A DNA stretch of 64,000 nucleotides from Breviolum minutum Mf 1.05b.01 (GCA_000507305.1 DF241181.1:26304-90303), one strand, 5' to 3'. Positions 33,027-45,142 are shown, numbered from the stretch's first letter. The notes: generated by a model from the sequence alone, not told the origin. Made by a program: numbers and translations.

Positions 33027-33460
33027 TTTTTTTAATGGATTTCAAAAGAGTGGATGACACGGTAGTTGATGCCAAGGGATGATGCAAAACAGATGACCCA
33101 TTGGGATAAGCTTTGGGATGTGAGACGGGTCCCGGGCCCCACGATGCAAATCGCACCTGCCAGGAAGCTGTCTCAACAGGAAACGATCATCCCATTTCAG
33201 GTGCTATATTAGTTTTTTTTAGGAGGGTAAAGTGTTTTTTTTCCCCGGAATCCGCGAGACTGAGAACACTATCATGAAATCCATGGTGGTGCCAATTGCA
33301 ACCTGGGCGTGGTGCATACCCCATTTGATAGTGTGAATGGAAGGAATCCTATAGTCGTCAACGTGTGCACATTTGCATGTGCTGCTTAGCTAACTTCATC
33401 TAACTTCTGCACAAGCTCAATCGCTATATCCACTCCTTGTTTTCAAGGACATAATATAAT

Positions 33461-33565
33461 CTAGGTTGTTGTTTCAAATTATTGTTCATGCTTAACTCTA
33501 CCTGGAGAAATGATGCAATTTGACTAATATTTTTCAATTGGCTTGGTTCAACCATGACCTACTAG
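33461..33565 (+). mobile_element. family E element copy, diverged
   Basis: CTAGGTTGTTGTTTCAAATT, GATGCAATTTGACTAATATT, GGTTCAACCATGACCTACTA. Confidence 0.62.
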
Positions 33566-34054
33566 TGCTTTGTATAATGTAACGTATGTTATGGACATTT
33601 CGACACTTATTTGGCCAGCAAAAATACAAGAATTGAGAAGAAGATCAATCTGGCGTACCATTGGGACATTGAGTTCACGTGATGTGAGATTCCTACTACA
33701 TAAAAGGTAGCTAGGGATTTTCCTTGAGTGAAAAAAGTTAGTGGTTTCAAACATCGTTTATTTTAAAAACATGTTCCGCGATTCTTAGGCCGGCGAAAGG
33801 AGCAACAGAAGAAACATGTTGTCATGGTTGTAACACTTTTTGTTTGGGGAAGATGAAGCCTTTTTGTTTGTACCAACTGGGTAGCTTAACCGCAACTTTT
33901 GAATATTTGATACATAGTGATCCCAGGGAAGCGAGTTGGTTAAATTCAAGCACAGTAGGGTGATGGGGTAAATGACACGGGCCCTACCTGTCTCAGCGAG
34001 GATGTCCAATTGCCATGTTTCTTCAGAGGATATCCCGTCCAATGATTCATCCCC

Positions 34055-34145
34055 TAATATGCTCCATGGAACTGGAATGTTTGCCTACATGTATCATGAA
34101 TCTATAGTAAATGTATAGGTAAATATTCCATACATGGAGCATCTG
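34055..34145 (+). mobile_element. palindromic family G copy
   Basis: ATATGCTCCATGGAACTGGA and ATATTCCATACATGGAGCAT arms. Confidence 0.68.
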
Positions 34146-34396
34146 CAATCTATCAAAAAAAGACCTCCAACATTAATTCATCAATTCATTTCCCCGGTAA
34201 GACTTTGAAGACAGTCTTGGCAGTTGTGGCTACAAACCCAATCCCAAATGGCTAGATACCAAAGTTGGAGAAGCACATGTGACATGTATACTTCTTGTTA
34301 GGCAACACCTGACAGATTTTGCCTGACAGATGTGGGAGGTGAGACTGGGAGTCTAGAAATACACCACACGCACATCTTCATTTGGGAGTTTACCCA

Positions 34397-34492
34397 TACA
34401 ATCCATGGTAGCCTGGTATTTTTGCCTAATAATTTACTGTACAAATCAACCAAATGAAGATAGATATGCCATACGTGGATCCTATCGGTTAT
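34397..34492 (+). mobile_element. palindromic family G copy, diverged
   Basis: CCATGGTAGCCTGGTATTTT and AGATATGCCATACGTGGATC arms. Confidence 0.58.
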
Positions 34493-34822
34493 GATTTAAC
34501 TTTTGAAATTATGTTGAGTGTTGTTTGTGTAAGTTTTTGTTTCGTATGTTTGGGGGGGAAAACATCATACGTTCAAAACATGTGTCTTCACTCATTTCAT
34601 TCGTAACTTTTTTATGACTTGATATGACTTGACTTCAAAGGTCAACATGTTGAGACCTTGAATTTAGGTTTGACTAAAACATCACAACTCACCCAAACAC
34701 TCAATGTATGGTATATTTGCCTGCATTTCTGGTTTTTATGGTAAATTTGTTGGTATATAGGATATTTATCGTATATATATATATATATCCATTCAATCAA
34801 CTCGTCCTCCCCAACCACCAGT

Positions 34823-34840
34823 ACACACACACACACACAC
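34823..34840 (+). repeat. (AC)n microsatellite
   Basis: Nine AC units, 33 bases after an AT tract at 34766-34790. Confidence 0.85.
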
Positions 34841-35054
34841 CTCCCCTCCTATGTTTATATACCATTGTCATGTCATCCATTGTCTCTTCTTGATTAAAAA
34901 AAACGAACATCAAAAATCAAGGTGTGCGTCTTAAGTTACTTCGCTTGTACGGTGCGTTTGATTGCTGCCACTGTGTGTACCTTTGGTGATGCACTGGGCT
35001 GCTGTTGGCCACCCAAAGTGGCGCCTCTACAGGTGGAATTCGGCCGGTTTTTTG

Positions 35055-35081
35055 TTGACGGGTTGACGGGTTGACGGGTTG
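35055..35081 (+). repeat. TTGACGGG tandem repeat
   Basis: Three exact 8-bp units and a partial fourth. Confidence 0.85.
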
Positions 35082-35204
35082 GGTGGGGAAGCACCTAGAA
35101 AAAGATACGGGATTGCGGGGGGGCGGGTGGGTTTAATGTATGCCTAAAGATCCTATACTTGTTTTTAAAGGCTTAGATTTAAGGTGGTACATGGATCCTC
35201 TGGG

Positions 35205-35333
35205 TGAAAGGGAGAGGGAAATCTGATAATTTGGCGGATTTGGCTGGAGAAAATGATGTTCATTCCGTTGATTCTGCTACTGTACCAAGTGGTCCTCGTC
35301 AAAAAGGAGGAATGGAATGTTTGTAAGATGTCA
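35205..35333 (+). CDS. exon-like segment
   Basis: Frame KSDNLADLAGENDVHSVDSA then TVPSGPRQKGGMECL and TAA at 35331. Unknown protein; the same stretch is open in another frame. Confidence 0.25.
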
Positions 35334-36234
35334 TTCTGGGATCTTCTAGGTGTTGGAGTTGTTGTTGACCAGAAGTACGATTGTATACACTCCTTAGAAT
35401 CTGTAGCCATGCCTGAAACATGGTGGCTCGAATACTGGAAGATAGTCCGTGCATCTTTGTAGCGGCAAACTGGTGGGTTTGAGGGGTGTAGCCTGCAGGT
35501 GGATTTATACTTGTACATTGGGTTGTTCCCCCTTCCTGGTAATAGGCACCACCGGGATATTTGCATTGTCATTAGGGGATCCCTATAAAGCTTCATTAGC
35601 CACTATTACTGGGAAGAGGGGACATCCCAACTTATACTACAATGTGCTTCATTCGTTTTCCTAGCAATCTCAGAAACGTTTTCCTGATTCATCGCTTGGT
35701 GCATATCATATCATTTCATCACGACATCATTGAACCATTTTTCCTTCAACAGGTAGCTTATTCATACGGAAATCCTCCTCACCCCAGCAAAAATCCAGCT
35801 TGGTGAGTCATTTCGTCCTACTAGTAAGGTGAATGCTAAGCCGACCCAAAGGGAGGGAAATCGATTCCCATACATGACATAATGATATGACATATATGAC
35901 TGTTCCAAGTATACCGATACGAGTATATCACCAACAAAAAACACGTGTGCTACACACTCTTGAAAACACATGTGATGTGTTAAAGCCCATGTCATGGTCA
36001 TGATCTCCTGAACGGTTTTCGATCGCCAGGTCGTCATCATTCCAATGATGCGCTACCAAGATCGCGTCAAGGATAGACGGATAGTCTTGGTGTGATACAA
36101 CTGGATGTACGATTTGTAACTAGCTTCAGTTGCTTACTATAGCTCATATCATGGTTTGTTGTTGCTGTCACACTTAGTGTGCTCTGGTTGCTGCTATCAT
36201 TGTTGTAATCTTTGTTGGTACTTGGTTGGTTCGC

Positions 36235-36293
36235 TTTGGTTTGGTTTGGTTTGGTTTGGTTTGGTTTGTTGTTGTTGTTGTTGTTGTTGTTGC

Positions 36294-36348
<55 letters not shown>
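36235..36348 (+). repeat. (TTTGG)n followed by (GTT)27 microsatellite
   Basis: Seven TTTGG units run into about 27 GTT units with one GCT interruption at about 36292. Open frames here are poly-Cys, poly-Leu or antisense poly-Gln and are not credible genes. Confidence 0.95.
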
Positions 36349-36366
36349 CTCCCTTAAAACCTACAG

Positions 36367-36434
36367 GACGAAGTGGGACAGCACTCACTCCAGCGCATCT
36401 TGGAGTGGTGCGAGGTGCGCCATTGGGTTGAAAG
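36367..36434 (+). CDS. short exon-like segment after the GTT microsatellite
   Basis: Acceptor CTTAAAACCTACAG^ and donor GTTGAAAG^GTGGGC. Encodes DEVGQHSLQRILEWCEVRHW and VE plus two bases. GC-rich, with a clean helical look. Its intron upstream would contain the (GTT)n tract. No family recognised. Confidence 0.38.
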
Positions 36435-36476
36435 GTGGGCCCCCGGAAAACCAGTTTCCATCAAACATTTTGAATG

Positions 36477-36560
36477 GGACCTTACCAACGGACCCCTAAG
36501 CAAGTTGCTAGGACTATTAGATACTCAGGTTTAGGAGTCCGTTCAGTGGGTCCTGTTGGA
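36477..36560 (+). mobile_element. family P element copy
   Basis: GGACCTTACCAACGGACCCC, TAAGCAAGTTGCTAGG, GATACTCAGGTTTAGGAG; ends in GTCCGTTCAGTGGGTCC, an inverted arm. Confidence 0.66.
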
Positions 36561-37631
36561 GATTTCTTGGACAGTTATAAATGGGGTGAAAATACTCCTA
36601 TAGGTTGAAATAGCCCAGATATTTTTTTAAAGCAAAGTGCAGATAAGAAGCTGCTGCAGGAATTGTTTACACATTTTTTTTGGGGGGTATTTCTTGGATG
36701 ATTTGGTTATATCCCTAGTTCGGCCATTTATAGCGGTCAGAACTCCATTTCCAACTGGTAGGGACCCACGTAGTATATGGATGTATACCTGCAAACCTTC
36801 ACGCCTTGCAACTGTTACTGGGAGGCTGGGAGGGGGGCATGCATCTCAATGATTTACGTAGGATTTGTTTGGGTCAAAGTGATTTCTACAGCATTTTAAC
36901 TCACCATTTGGGGAACTGCCGAACTACATTTTTACAAACAAATCTAATGCAAATGTAAATGGGAAAACCACTTTCTGGTGGTTTCAGCATGTTTCAGCTA
37001 CCCAGATTTGAAAAACACCCCCAATGAAGCAGCCAGTGGTCGAGATTGATCATTGGTGGTTGACTCTACCTTGTTGAAGTTCATATCAGGATGTGGTTCT
37101 TACACATACAGTGTATCTGCAGTACTGTATATGAGAGTGGTGGACAAGGGAATGTGTTTTATTTATCGTTGCCATTTAAAGATAACGGTAGTGCTGTCAT
37201 GTTTTGCTGTAGTTTGCTTTTTGAGTTTACTTCATGGTGTTTTATGATCATGAACATGGTTTCATATCATGCAGGATCAAGGTTGCATATCAAGGTGTAG
37301 GTCTAACGTGACAGTGACAGATTGGCATATTGCCTCACCCATGTACTACATTTGTACATATCAATGCTTTTGAGACTTTGGCTGTTCTTGTATTGTATTG
37401 TTATGAGTGTTGACCTTAGTGTGTATATATTCCCAACAACCATCAGGTGTTTGACTCCAATCCAATCTCTCTTCTTCAGCCCTTTGAGTTTCATAAGAAT
37501 ATAGAATTGTATTTCAGTGTATTTAGTATACACGCTGGGATGCGAAGCCCGCAGCAACATTGGCAAATGCAGGTTTAAATCTAATAGGGATGGATCCCCG
37601 AGCAAAACTAGCATATAAAACCCTGGTGGTT

Positions 37632-37788
37632 ACTTGGAGGATCATGCCAGTTAGCAAGTAGTTATATAGCAACCCCATATATAAGCCATGAAACGCCCAT
37701 TTGGAAGGGGAATAACCCGATCCTTAGGGGACAACAACGAACCATGGTTAACCACTTACATCCACTGGGAGCCTATCCTCCAAGTACT
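37632..37788 (+). mobile_element. family I element copy
   Basis: CTTGGAGGATCATGCC left, CCGATCCTTAGGGGACAACA core, CTATCCTCCAAGTA right. Confidence 0.72.
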
Positions 37789-37821
37789 GGCAACATGGGA
37801 GGGCGTCTCCCATCCCAACAG

Positions 37822-37911
37822 TTGCCAGGAGGCCCGACATCAATTGGAATCCGAATCGATTCGGGTGCGGGACAATGGGGGTGGAATATTGGATGGGAAG
37901 AAGAACAAAAG
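37822..37911 (+). CDS. exon-like segment
   Basis: Exactly 30 codons between ATCCCAACAG^ and CAAAAG^GTTGAA: LPGGPTSIGIRIDSGAGQWG then WNIGWEEEQK. Phase 0 at both ends. It lies just after a family I element. Function unknown. Confidence 0.35.
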
Positions 37912-37944
37912 GTTGAATTGTTTGGTCCGCCCAGATGCTTAACG

Positions 37945-38028
37945 TAGGGTGTATTTACCTACATTTACCCCTTAAACTACCCAAATGTAGGTAAATAGAC
38001 CATGCACTGAGTGTTTGGCTATTAGGTC
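37945..38028 (+). mobile_element. palindromic family G copy
   Basis: GGGTGTATTTACCTACATTT and AAATGTAGGTAAATAGACCA arms, ending GAGTGTTTGG. Confidence 0.66.
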
Positions 38029-38029
38029 A

Positions 38030-38870
38030 TGAACATGACCCCGCCAAGCAGTTGTAGATGATTTAGTCTGAGTTGTACTTTATTTTTCTTTTTGACATAT
38101 TTGTTGTGTGTAACAGCGAGATATTACTGGGAAAACATTAAGTTTGAGATCATCGATAAGAGTTGAGGTATGATTTTTAGATATCCAAGCGCTCATTGCG
38201 GGGATTTTGATGGCAATGAAGATGGCAGTCTTTGGCTGTATTTTGAGCGCAGGCTGAGATGTGTATATTCCCCCTTGGAGCTGTTTAGAGTTATATTTTG
38301 AGGGGAGCATTATACTGTCCAAATTGAATCTGTAGGCACTGGGTGTTTGAAGCATTGAAAACTCAACTGATCAGTGATGTCAAATGATGAAAACATGCGG
38401 AAAAAGTAGGTAAAGATGAATGGGACCCTTATAACAATGCCAAATTATTAGAAGCCAATTTGTAGTTGAATTTATCTCCAGAAAAAAATCCCAATTTAAC
38501 GGGTCAGTTAGATACTTATTATAAAAACGAACTTTTTTCACAGTATTTGATCATGGGTCCCAAGGTTGGGTTATATTACTATTTCAATCAAATACTTTGG
38601 GGGTTGCCAAAACCTGGTTCACAGGTGGGCAACTAATCCATCCATTTTATGAAGGGAACCAAAAAACCTTCACTGTCAACCACCAGTGTTTAGTCAGGGC
38701 CCAATAAATAAATGTAATGTGCATATCTTACAGAAGATTGGCTGAACCTTTTTGTTCAGGCAATGTCCATACACATGGCACCGCACCATAGAACCCTCAC
38801 CGTTGAAATCACTCATGTGCCATCTCAAAACGAAACCCTTCGCAGTTTTTCCAACATGATGCTATCCAAA
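38030..38870. other. AT-rich stretch with nothing recognised
   Basis: Between a family G and a family E copy. No exon-like GC rise and no inverted repeats that I can detect. Confidence 0.5.
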
Positions 38871-38873
38871 AAC

Positions 38874-38977
38874 CTAGGTGGCGGTTTCAAATGTTCTTTA
38901 TTTTCACCCCGAACCTTGGGGACATGATCCAATTTGACGAGCATATTCTTCAAGGGGTTGGTTCAACCACCAACTGT
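38874..38977 (+). mobile_element. family E element copy
   Basis: CTAGGTGGCGGTTTCAAATG, CACCCCGAACCTTGGGGACA, GGTTCAACCACCAACTG. Confidence 0.76.
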
Positions 38978-39253
38978 CCAAAAAATCTCAAGACATGTTC
39001 CAACTCTTCCAATCAAATCCACCTTGAAAGTTGAAATCCCACCCACTCCATCGGCGTTTCAATGGTCCATAGATGAGCAGATTGGGCAACGAGCAGGATA
39101 AGTTTGATCATACAATAGATGATAATAATTCTCGCTTCTCACTCATAATGGATTAATATGATTCCTAATCAGATAGTAATTGAACTTAACTTAACTTTTT
39201 ATGTCTTCTTGTCATAGGAAAGCAATCTAGTTTCGTTTCTCAACCGGGTAGTT

Positions 39254-39313
39254 CCACCACCACCACCACCACCACCACCACCACCACCACCACCACCACC
39301 ACCACCACCACCA
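39254..39313 (+). repeat. (CCA)20 microsatellite
   Basis: Uninterrupted CCA units followed by TCAGTTTTGG. Confidence 0.95.
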
Positions 39314-39577
39314 TCAGTTTTGGTTTGGGTAGGGCAATTGTGTTGTCGTTTTGTTGAATCTATGCAAGCTTTTAAGGTGAAGAGTGATGTCGAGAACGAG
39401 ACCCCTGGGAAACGAATTCGTCATTGGATTAGTCGTGGTGTACCCTTGGTGCTCACCGTGCAATTGGCCGAAGGACAGCCATCGGTCGGAGGAGGGTGAT
39501 TTGATTTTTTTTGATGGTGAATCTGATGATGAAACAGGAGGATGAGGAACAATTATAATCACTATTATTGCTGTTAC

Positions 39578-39690
39578 TACTGTTGATGGAAGAAATCCCA
39601 AACAACCACCTGGGATGCATAAAACTCTCTAAATAATGGGATAAACTACCAACCTCAACTGGTTAGCCGGAGTTCTTCCATCATTGCTAT
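39578..39690 (-). mobile_element. MITE-like family A copy, opposite orientation
   Basis: The core reads CACCTGGGATGCATAAAAC, the reverse complement of that in the other copies. Left arm TACTGTTGATGGAAGAAAT, right arm decayed to TTCTTCCATCATTGC. Confidence 0.72.
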
Positions 39691-39907
39691 TACTATTGCT
39701 ATTCTTATTACTGTCACTCACTCTTCTTATTCCTATCTCAAAGGGGTTGGGGAAAAACACCAACTAGTACTGAAGTGGGAAAGGATGGTCAAGGCAACGA
39801 TAGGCTTCCTTCTCTGACCTCTCAGTACTTCATCATGGGAATCCAACTGCTGCCACCCCGGAAACAACGCCTTGGTCACCCTTTGTTAAGGGATCATGGT
39901 GGTTGAT

Positions 39908-40017
39908 TACACTCCGGTAAACCAACATAGCTGGCTGGAAAATTGACCCGGAATGAAGATGCATTTCCTATTGAAAATGGGGATATTCCATTGCTACGTT
40001 AGTTTACCGGAGGGTAT
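39908..40017 (+). mobile_element. Stowaway-like MITE family B copy
   Basis: TACACTCCGGTAAACCAACA to CGTTAGTTTACCGGAGGGTA. Confidence 0.8.
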
Positions 40018-40503
40018 ACTAAATAAGGCCCATGTTTCTTTGGGGGGGCTGGCATTGGCAGAACCTAAGATTCGCAGGAAGTAAACCTGAGAACAAGAAT
40101 GTTCAGCGGAGGATGCCAATTGTTGGTGTCAATGACGGGGCAAATATCGCAGAGTAATCGGAGATTCATCTTTTGGCAGAACCAGAAACCCTCACTCTCG
40201 CAAGTTCCTGAAATTTTACGCTGAAAATTCCTCAATGATCATGTCCTTTTTTCATCTTTTTTCAATATAGTGATCTTTTGTCATGATGGTGTTTCCGGGT
40301 CCCATTGTATAGCCAAGATACAATCAAGAGGGATGTCGAAATCATCTAAACAAAAAATCTTCGCAGGCGCCTCGCTTTTAGCCAATGTTCGGATGACCGC
40401 CAGAGATATGCCAGGTGCCGACCCGGTCCAACGGGGTCAACCGGGAAAAGGCAGGAAACACCCCCGGTGAGAACGAAGAATATGTCCAACTCAAGACGCT
40501 GTT

Positions 40504-40601
40504 CTAGCTGGTGGTTTCAAATATTTTTTATTTTCACCCCTATTTGGGGAAGGTTTCCAATTTGACTAATGTTTTTCAAATGGGTTGAAACCACCAACTA
40601 G
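40504..40601 (+). mobile_element. family E element copy
   Basis: CTAGCTGGTGGTTTCAAATA, CACCCCTATTTGGGGAAGG, GGTTGAAACCACCAACTAG. Confidence 0.78.
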
Positions 40602-40699
40602 TTTTTGATTTGGGAACAAAAATCCGAGGTGTGTAGTGGGAGACCGGATGCCCTACGGCCGTTGTACGAAGTGTGGTTTTTTAGGTTTTTGCTGTGTTG

Positions 40700-41345
40700 A
40701 TGCTACGGCAATGATGGGTGTCATGGGTTGGGGTGGGGGTGATGGTAACGTTCCTTGACGTTGCACGCATGGTCGATGCTACGGCAATGATGTCAGCACG
40801 TGTGCCAGATCCGTCAGCACGTGTGCCAGAGTTACCGTCTAGCCCAGAAGAGGAAGCCCAGGAGTCTGCAGTGCCTGACATTGGTCCACAAGGCTCCTCC
40901 TTGACTATTTCTGCTCGAGGCCACATGTTTGAGAATCTCTTTTTGCAGACAAACGCCAGTTCATAGAGGAAATGACACATCAATCTGTGCCAGTGTGGCA
41001 TCCTGGCCAAGAACGTTATCGGTGGGGTGGCTGCAAGCATTGCGCACATCTATCCTTACAGCCGCATGTCAACCGCACCGGCACCGTTCATCCTGGAATG
41101 CTGCTGTTGCGATGCAGCAGTTGGTTCCGCAGGAGCAGTGGGAAAACCTGCTGGTATAGCTACCCGTTCCCCATGCAACTTTTTCATCGCCTGCCCCGCC
41201 AAATGCAAGTTTTCTGAAACCAAGATGATACATTTTCACATGCGACCTGAGCAAAATCATCGTTTCGCTACAGTGGCATGCTCATTTTCTGTCCATATAA
41301 TGTACATTTTCTGCACGGCCGCGAAACAGCCGGGAACCTAGTTTG
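40700..41345. other. GC-rich island, likely coding remnant, strand and frame unresolved
   Basis: About 52% GC over 640 bp. Plus holds an acidic frame (SARVPELPSSPEEEAQESAV) ending TAG at 40963 and then two overlapping open frames, one with YRWGGCKHCAHLSLQPHVNR (a CxxC plus His pattern). Minus holds a 122-codon open frame over 40681-41049. A small direct repeat (TCAGCACGTGTGCCAGA) and a repeated TGCTACGGCAATGATG lie inside. It looks like adjacent exons or a decayed gene. Confidence 0.35.
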
Positions 41346-41878
41346 CACATCTTATATTTTAATATTTTACATCATACTCATACCTACTAATGCTAGTTTG
41401 GGTAGCAGTGAATTCAGCTCTGACATTTTACCACGTTCTCTTCAATTGGTTTGTCATGTCTCACACACACAGAAGTTTCACAAAAAAACATGGAACATTG
41501 TCAATGTCATTGTTTTGAATGGGACACCAATGGGGTTTTAATATAACTGGGGCCTAATCTTGAGATTTAGGATGATCTTGGATCATATTTGAGGAAAATC
41601 CATGTATCTAGGATAAGTTTGCTGGACAATGTCACATTCCAATTTAATAAACAAGGCCATGTTTTAGTGTTTAAGGTGAGTATTCTCCAAGTGGATGAGC
41701 CAATTGGCCAGCCTTGAAGTTGGATTTCAACCCTCTTTTACGGCGTTTTTTTCAAAATATTTTTTCTGGTTTTAATAGGAATCCTTATAATGGGTATATA
41801 AACACCTACTATTGGGCTGATGACCATCCCTTATTATATGGAAATAATTGGAGTTTAGGCCTTGGCACTTGGCACACA

Positions 41879-42018
41879 TAAATTCACCCAAGAAGTTTAA
41901 CAGTTTGACAGTTCGCCACTGAAAAATGGTGGTTGGGAAGACGTTTGCCTTTCCTAGTAGCGGGGGCCCGGTGTTTTTTTTTTCAGGGGCGAAGTGTTTG
42001 TTAAACTTCGGGAGGGTA
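41879..42018 (+). mobile_element. MITE-like family D copy
   Basis: AAGAAGTTTAACAG and GACAGTTCGCCACTGAAAAA; right arm GGGGCGAAGTG and GTTAAACTTCGGGAGGGTA. Confidence 0.7.
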
Positions 42019-42214
42019 AGATGAGGTTTCAACTGTGGGACCTTGGGAGCCTTGCAACATCCGAAACAAAAAACCAAAAAAAAAACTCCCCGTTTGACTT
42101 CATCTTGGGATATGTAAAAAATTGACACAACAAAAAAATATCATGGAAGATTTCCTAAGGCCTAGAATCGACAGTTCGCCATATACCCCAAGAAACCTCC
42201 ATGATTTTCATAGT

Positions 42215-42400
42215 CTCTTCCTTGGATATGGTTCCCCAAATCCTTCGTTCTCTCGGCGTATCTTGGGCTGAAGTCGACCGAGGTGTAGAGGTGTCAAGCC
42301 AAGTAGCAACTGCCTCCGTTGAAGCTGCAAAGGAAGCAATGAAGCAACTGGAGGAGCCGAACACCGTGCCGTGCCGTTGGCGAATGCAAAACTCTGGAAA
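42215..42400 (+). CDS. exon-like segment, helical protein
   Basis: Open frame VPQILRSLGVSWAEVDRGVE then VSSQVATASVEAAKEAMKQL and EEPNTVPCRW. The Ala/Glu-rich heptad-like run suggests a coiled coil. Borders are not fixed. No family recognised. Confidence 0.35.
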
Positions 42401-42499
42401 AACCACCAGGATTTTAAACCTTCATTTTCCCCGGGAAAAAAAGGATTCTTTGCAGAAAACCAAGTGAATTTGCATGGTTGCTATAGACATGTATCTGAT

Positions 42500-42597
42500 A
42501 GAGTTCCATGGATGGTGTATTTACCTAAAATTTCTAGTTGATTCTTATGGTATATTGGTAGGTAAATAGACTAGTCCCATGAATCTTATGGGTATAG
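42500..42597 (+). mobile_element. palindromic family G copy
   Basis: CCATGGATGGTGTATTTACC and GGTAGGTAAATAGACTAGTC arms. Confidence 0.62.
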
Positions 42598-43251
42598 GCA
42601 AGTTATGCTTGGTGACTTAAACCAGTCCCTATGTGTTTTTTTAATGTCGAGTTATACTACACCCCCACTTATTTGTTGGGAGATTCATGGAAACAAGCGA
42701 TGAACACCTGGATCACGTCATTCAGAATGTGTTGCTGGCGTCGGTTTATGGGTTTTGTTGCCACTCAAACACTGGTGATTTTAGGGGATTTCAAAGATTT
42801 AACGGGATTATTTTTTAAATCACGACCCTTGGAAACAAAAAACAAAACAATTTGGCTTGTATATATTTTTCGAATGGGAGTAGGAAGATCAACACCAACT
42901 AGGAGATAATCTAAGGTTATTCAACATACCTTGAAAACACATGACCTTATTTTTTCCCCTTTACCAAGAGCCCAATTTTATGGATTCTTTTCGGATTTAC
43001 CGAAATGAAGCAGCGAAAAACATATTAAATAAGAAACATTGGATTCTGTTTTTGTTTATCTTATTGTACTTGGGCATCTAGTTCTATTTCCAAGACGTGC
43101 TCGGTAGAAATATCTATTCTCCTGAGGGTATATGATGATTAAAAAAACGTCAGTGATTGTCATATCAAGTTCAGTGTGGTGAGCATGGTTTTCATGACTA
43201 TTCCCAGAGGATTGGAATTTATTCTTGTAGGGATCATATATGGCATGTTCA

Positions 43252-43350
43252 GGTGCTCTGGGAAGATATATCCCTTTCGGAGTAGTGATGTGCTGACACT
43301 AATAAAAGATCTACAAAATCTAAGCGACTCACTGGACTCGAACCTCAATG
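43252..43350 (+). CDS. exon-like segment
   Basis: Acceptor CATGTTCAG^G, then CSGKIYPFRSSDVLTLIKDL and QNLSDSLDSNLNGFG. Helical look, donor unclear, no family recognised. Confidence 0.28.
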
Positions 43351-43804
43351 GATTCGGACCTTATTTTTCAGTTTTTTTTGGACCTCGGAATTTGGAAAAC
43401 CAGAAGCAGGGTGAATAAACTGACACCCTTAAAACCCTATAGTCTTCGAAATGCGTCCAGTCATACTTTGTGAGCAGGTGTGAAACGGACCCCCTAAACC
43501 CCTTATTCTCCGGAGGTGTTTTGGGGGGGTGTTTTTTTTGGCAGCTACTCATAAGGCACCAAATCTTATAGGCTGGTTAGTGAACCACCATTTTTTTACA
43601 GTTAGGGTCTATCATCCAAACATGGACCACCATTTTTATAATGCTGGTTGAAACCTCCAGGGGTATGTTTCCTTTTGGCCACGAGGAGATGCACTGGCGG
43701 CTTCAAAGAAGATGGACAGGACAGATCATGAACAGAGGGTTTTACTGGGGATCGGAAGTGACAGGATTTTTTTTTCTGGCATTATATCAGCTAATGGTTA
43801 ATTG

Positions 43805-43905
43805 TTGGTTTGGGTTGGTGGTTTGGATTCCTGGGATCCTCTTAGGAAAGGGATTCTTACTTAAAGGCACCCTTAGAATCCCAAATCACCAACCCAAACC
43901 AACCG
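43805..43905. repeat. inverted-repeat element (family L)
   Basis: GGTTTGGGTTGGTGGTTTGG and CCAAATCACCAACCCAAACC arms, near perfect. CCTCTTAGGAAAGGGATTCT in the loop. Confidence 0.66.
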
Positions 43906-44392
43906 TTCACCACTAGTTGACTTTATGTTCCTCCTAACTGATCCCCATTTTCATGACTGTCACCACGGACCCCTACCTCCACAAGAAAATTGTGCTTATC
44001 CCATGTGTCATACATGATTTCTTGTGGAGAACACTTAGAAACGAGGAAGGATTGGGAGGAAGACTTCCAAAAATCGACCGATCATGACGACAACATGATG
44101 GGAGTTGAGCTGATCGATGGTTAGACAAGATTACATGGTGTTTTAATTGTGTTTTGAAGATATTTGTAGGCAGGATCACTGTGAAAAGTTCCACTGGCTC
44201 ATCCCAAACTAACCTGTCCAGTATGGAGGGATCATGGTATACATTTTAAAAACCCGTCATGAAGGTATTTGTAACCATCTTAAGATATTTGATATGGGAT
44301 GTGCTCCATTTCCGAATGGTTGATTTAATAACTTTTGGTAGGAATTCAAATTTGAAAAACGGAAAAAGCAGGTGAGTAGAATCGGAATTCAG

Positions 44393-44515
44393 GTGATGAT
44401 CAACATGATCAAACAATGTTGCACCATCTTGGATGGTAGAAAAACAAAAGCAACATTTGGTCAGATGTCATTTTCACATCGAAAAGAGATGGATTTCGAA
44501 AAAATGCTTTGGAGA
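44393..44515 (+). CDS. exon-like segment
   Basis: 41 codons between GGAATTCAG^ and TGGAGA^GTAAGG, phase 0: VMINMIKQCCTILDGRKTKA then TFGQMSFSHRKEMDFEKMLW and R. Just upstream AAAGCAG^GTGAGT is a perfect donor preceded by EFKFEKRKKQ after TTTTGGTAG, only 21 bases from this acceptor, so the two cannot both be used in series. Confidence 0.3.
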
Positions 44516-45142
44516 GTAAGGAGGATAAACAACCAAGATTTATATGGATTCTGAATAATTTGAGGGTACATACCGTAGATGGACAACATATTCAAACCTC
44601 GAGGAAAAGATTGGACTGACACCCAGTTCCCCAAATGTCAAAGTTAAACAACGTGTGCGTGACGTGTCATGCTGCGGGGTTTGATTTGTTTTGTCCATCC
44701 GTCTCAACGCTTGGAAAAAGATAGCAACTTTGAAATTTGGGGGGCACGGGGGATAATGTTGTCCAGGGTTTGAATAATTTGTCCATCTAGGGTATGTTTA
44801 TAAACATTGGATTTTTGTTGAGCCCATACGAGGAGATGTAAACATTGGGCCTTGAAGTTAAAAAAATGAAATTCCCTTCATAAAAAAAACGAACAGTTTA
44901 TGGTTATACCCACTTAGTTTCCAGGGGTTTGGCGTTTTCCCCAATCAATGTATATATGAAATGACGATGTCATCATATCTGAATCCGTCACGAAACCCAT
45001 GGCTTCCATGGCTTGGCTATGCTTGGCTTCCCAGGAGAAGGCTCTCAGGTGGAAAAAAAAGGGGTGTTGCAGATTCCAAATCCCCTATGAGGCCGTCGAA
45101 GCTGAAGAAGCTTTGCTTGGGGAGTTTTCGGGAAGTTTTCCC

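Noticed and set aside
36156-36499. Long poly-Cys, poly-Leu and antisense poly-Gln frames
   Set aside because: They are translations of the GTT microsatellite and run into its flanks without any protein-like context.
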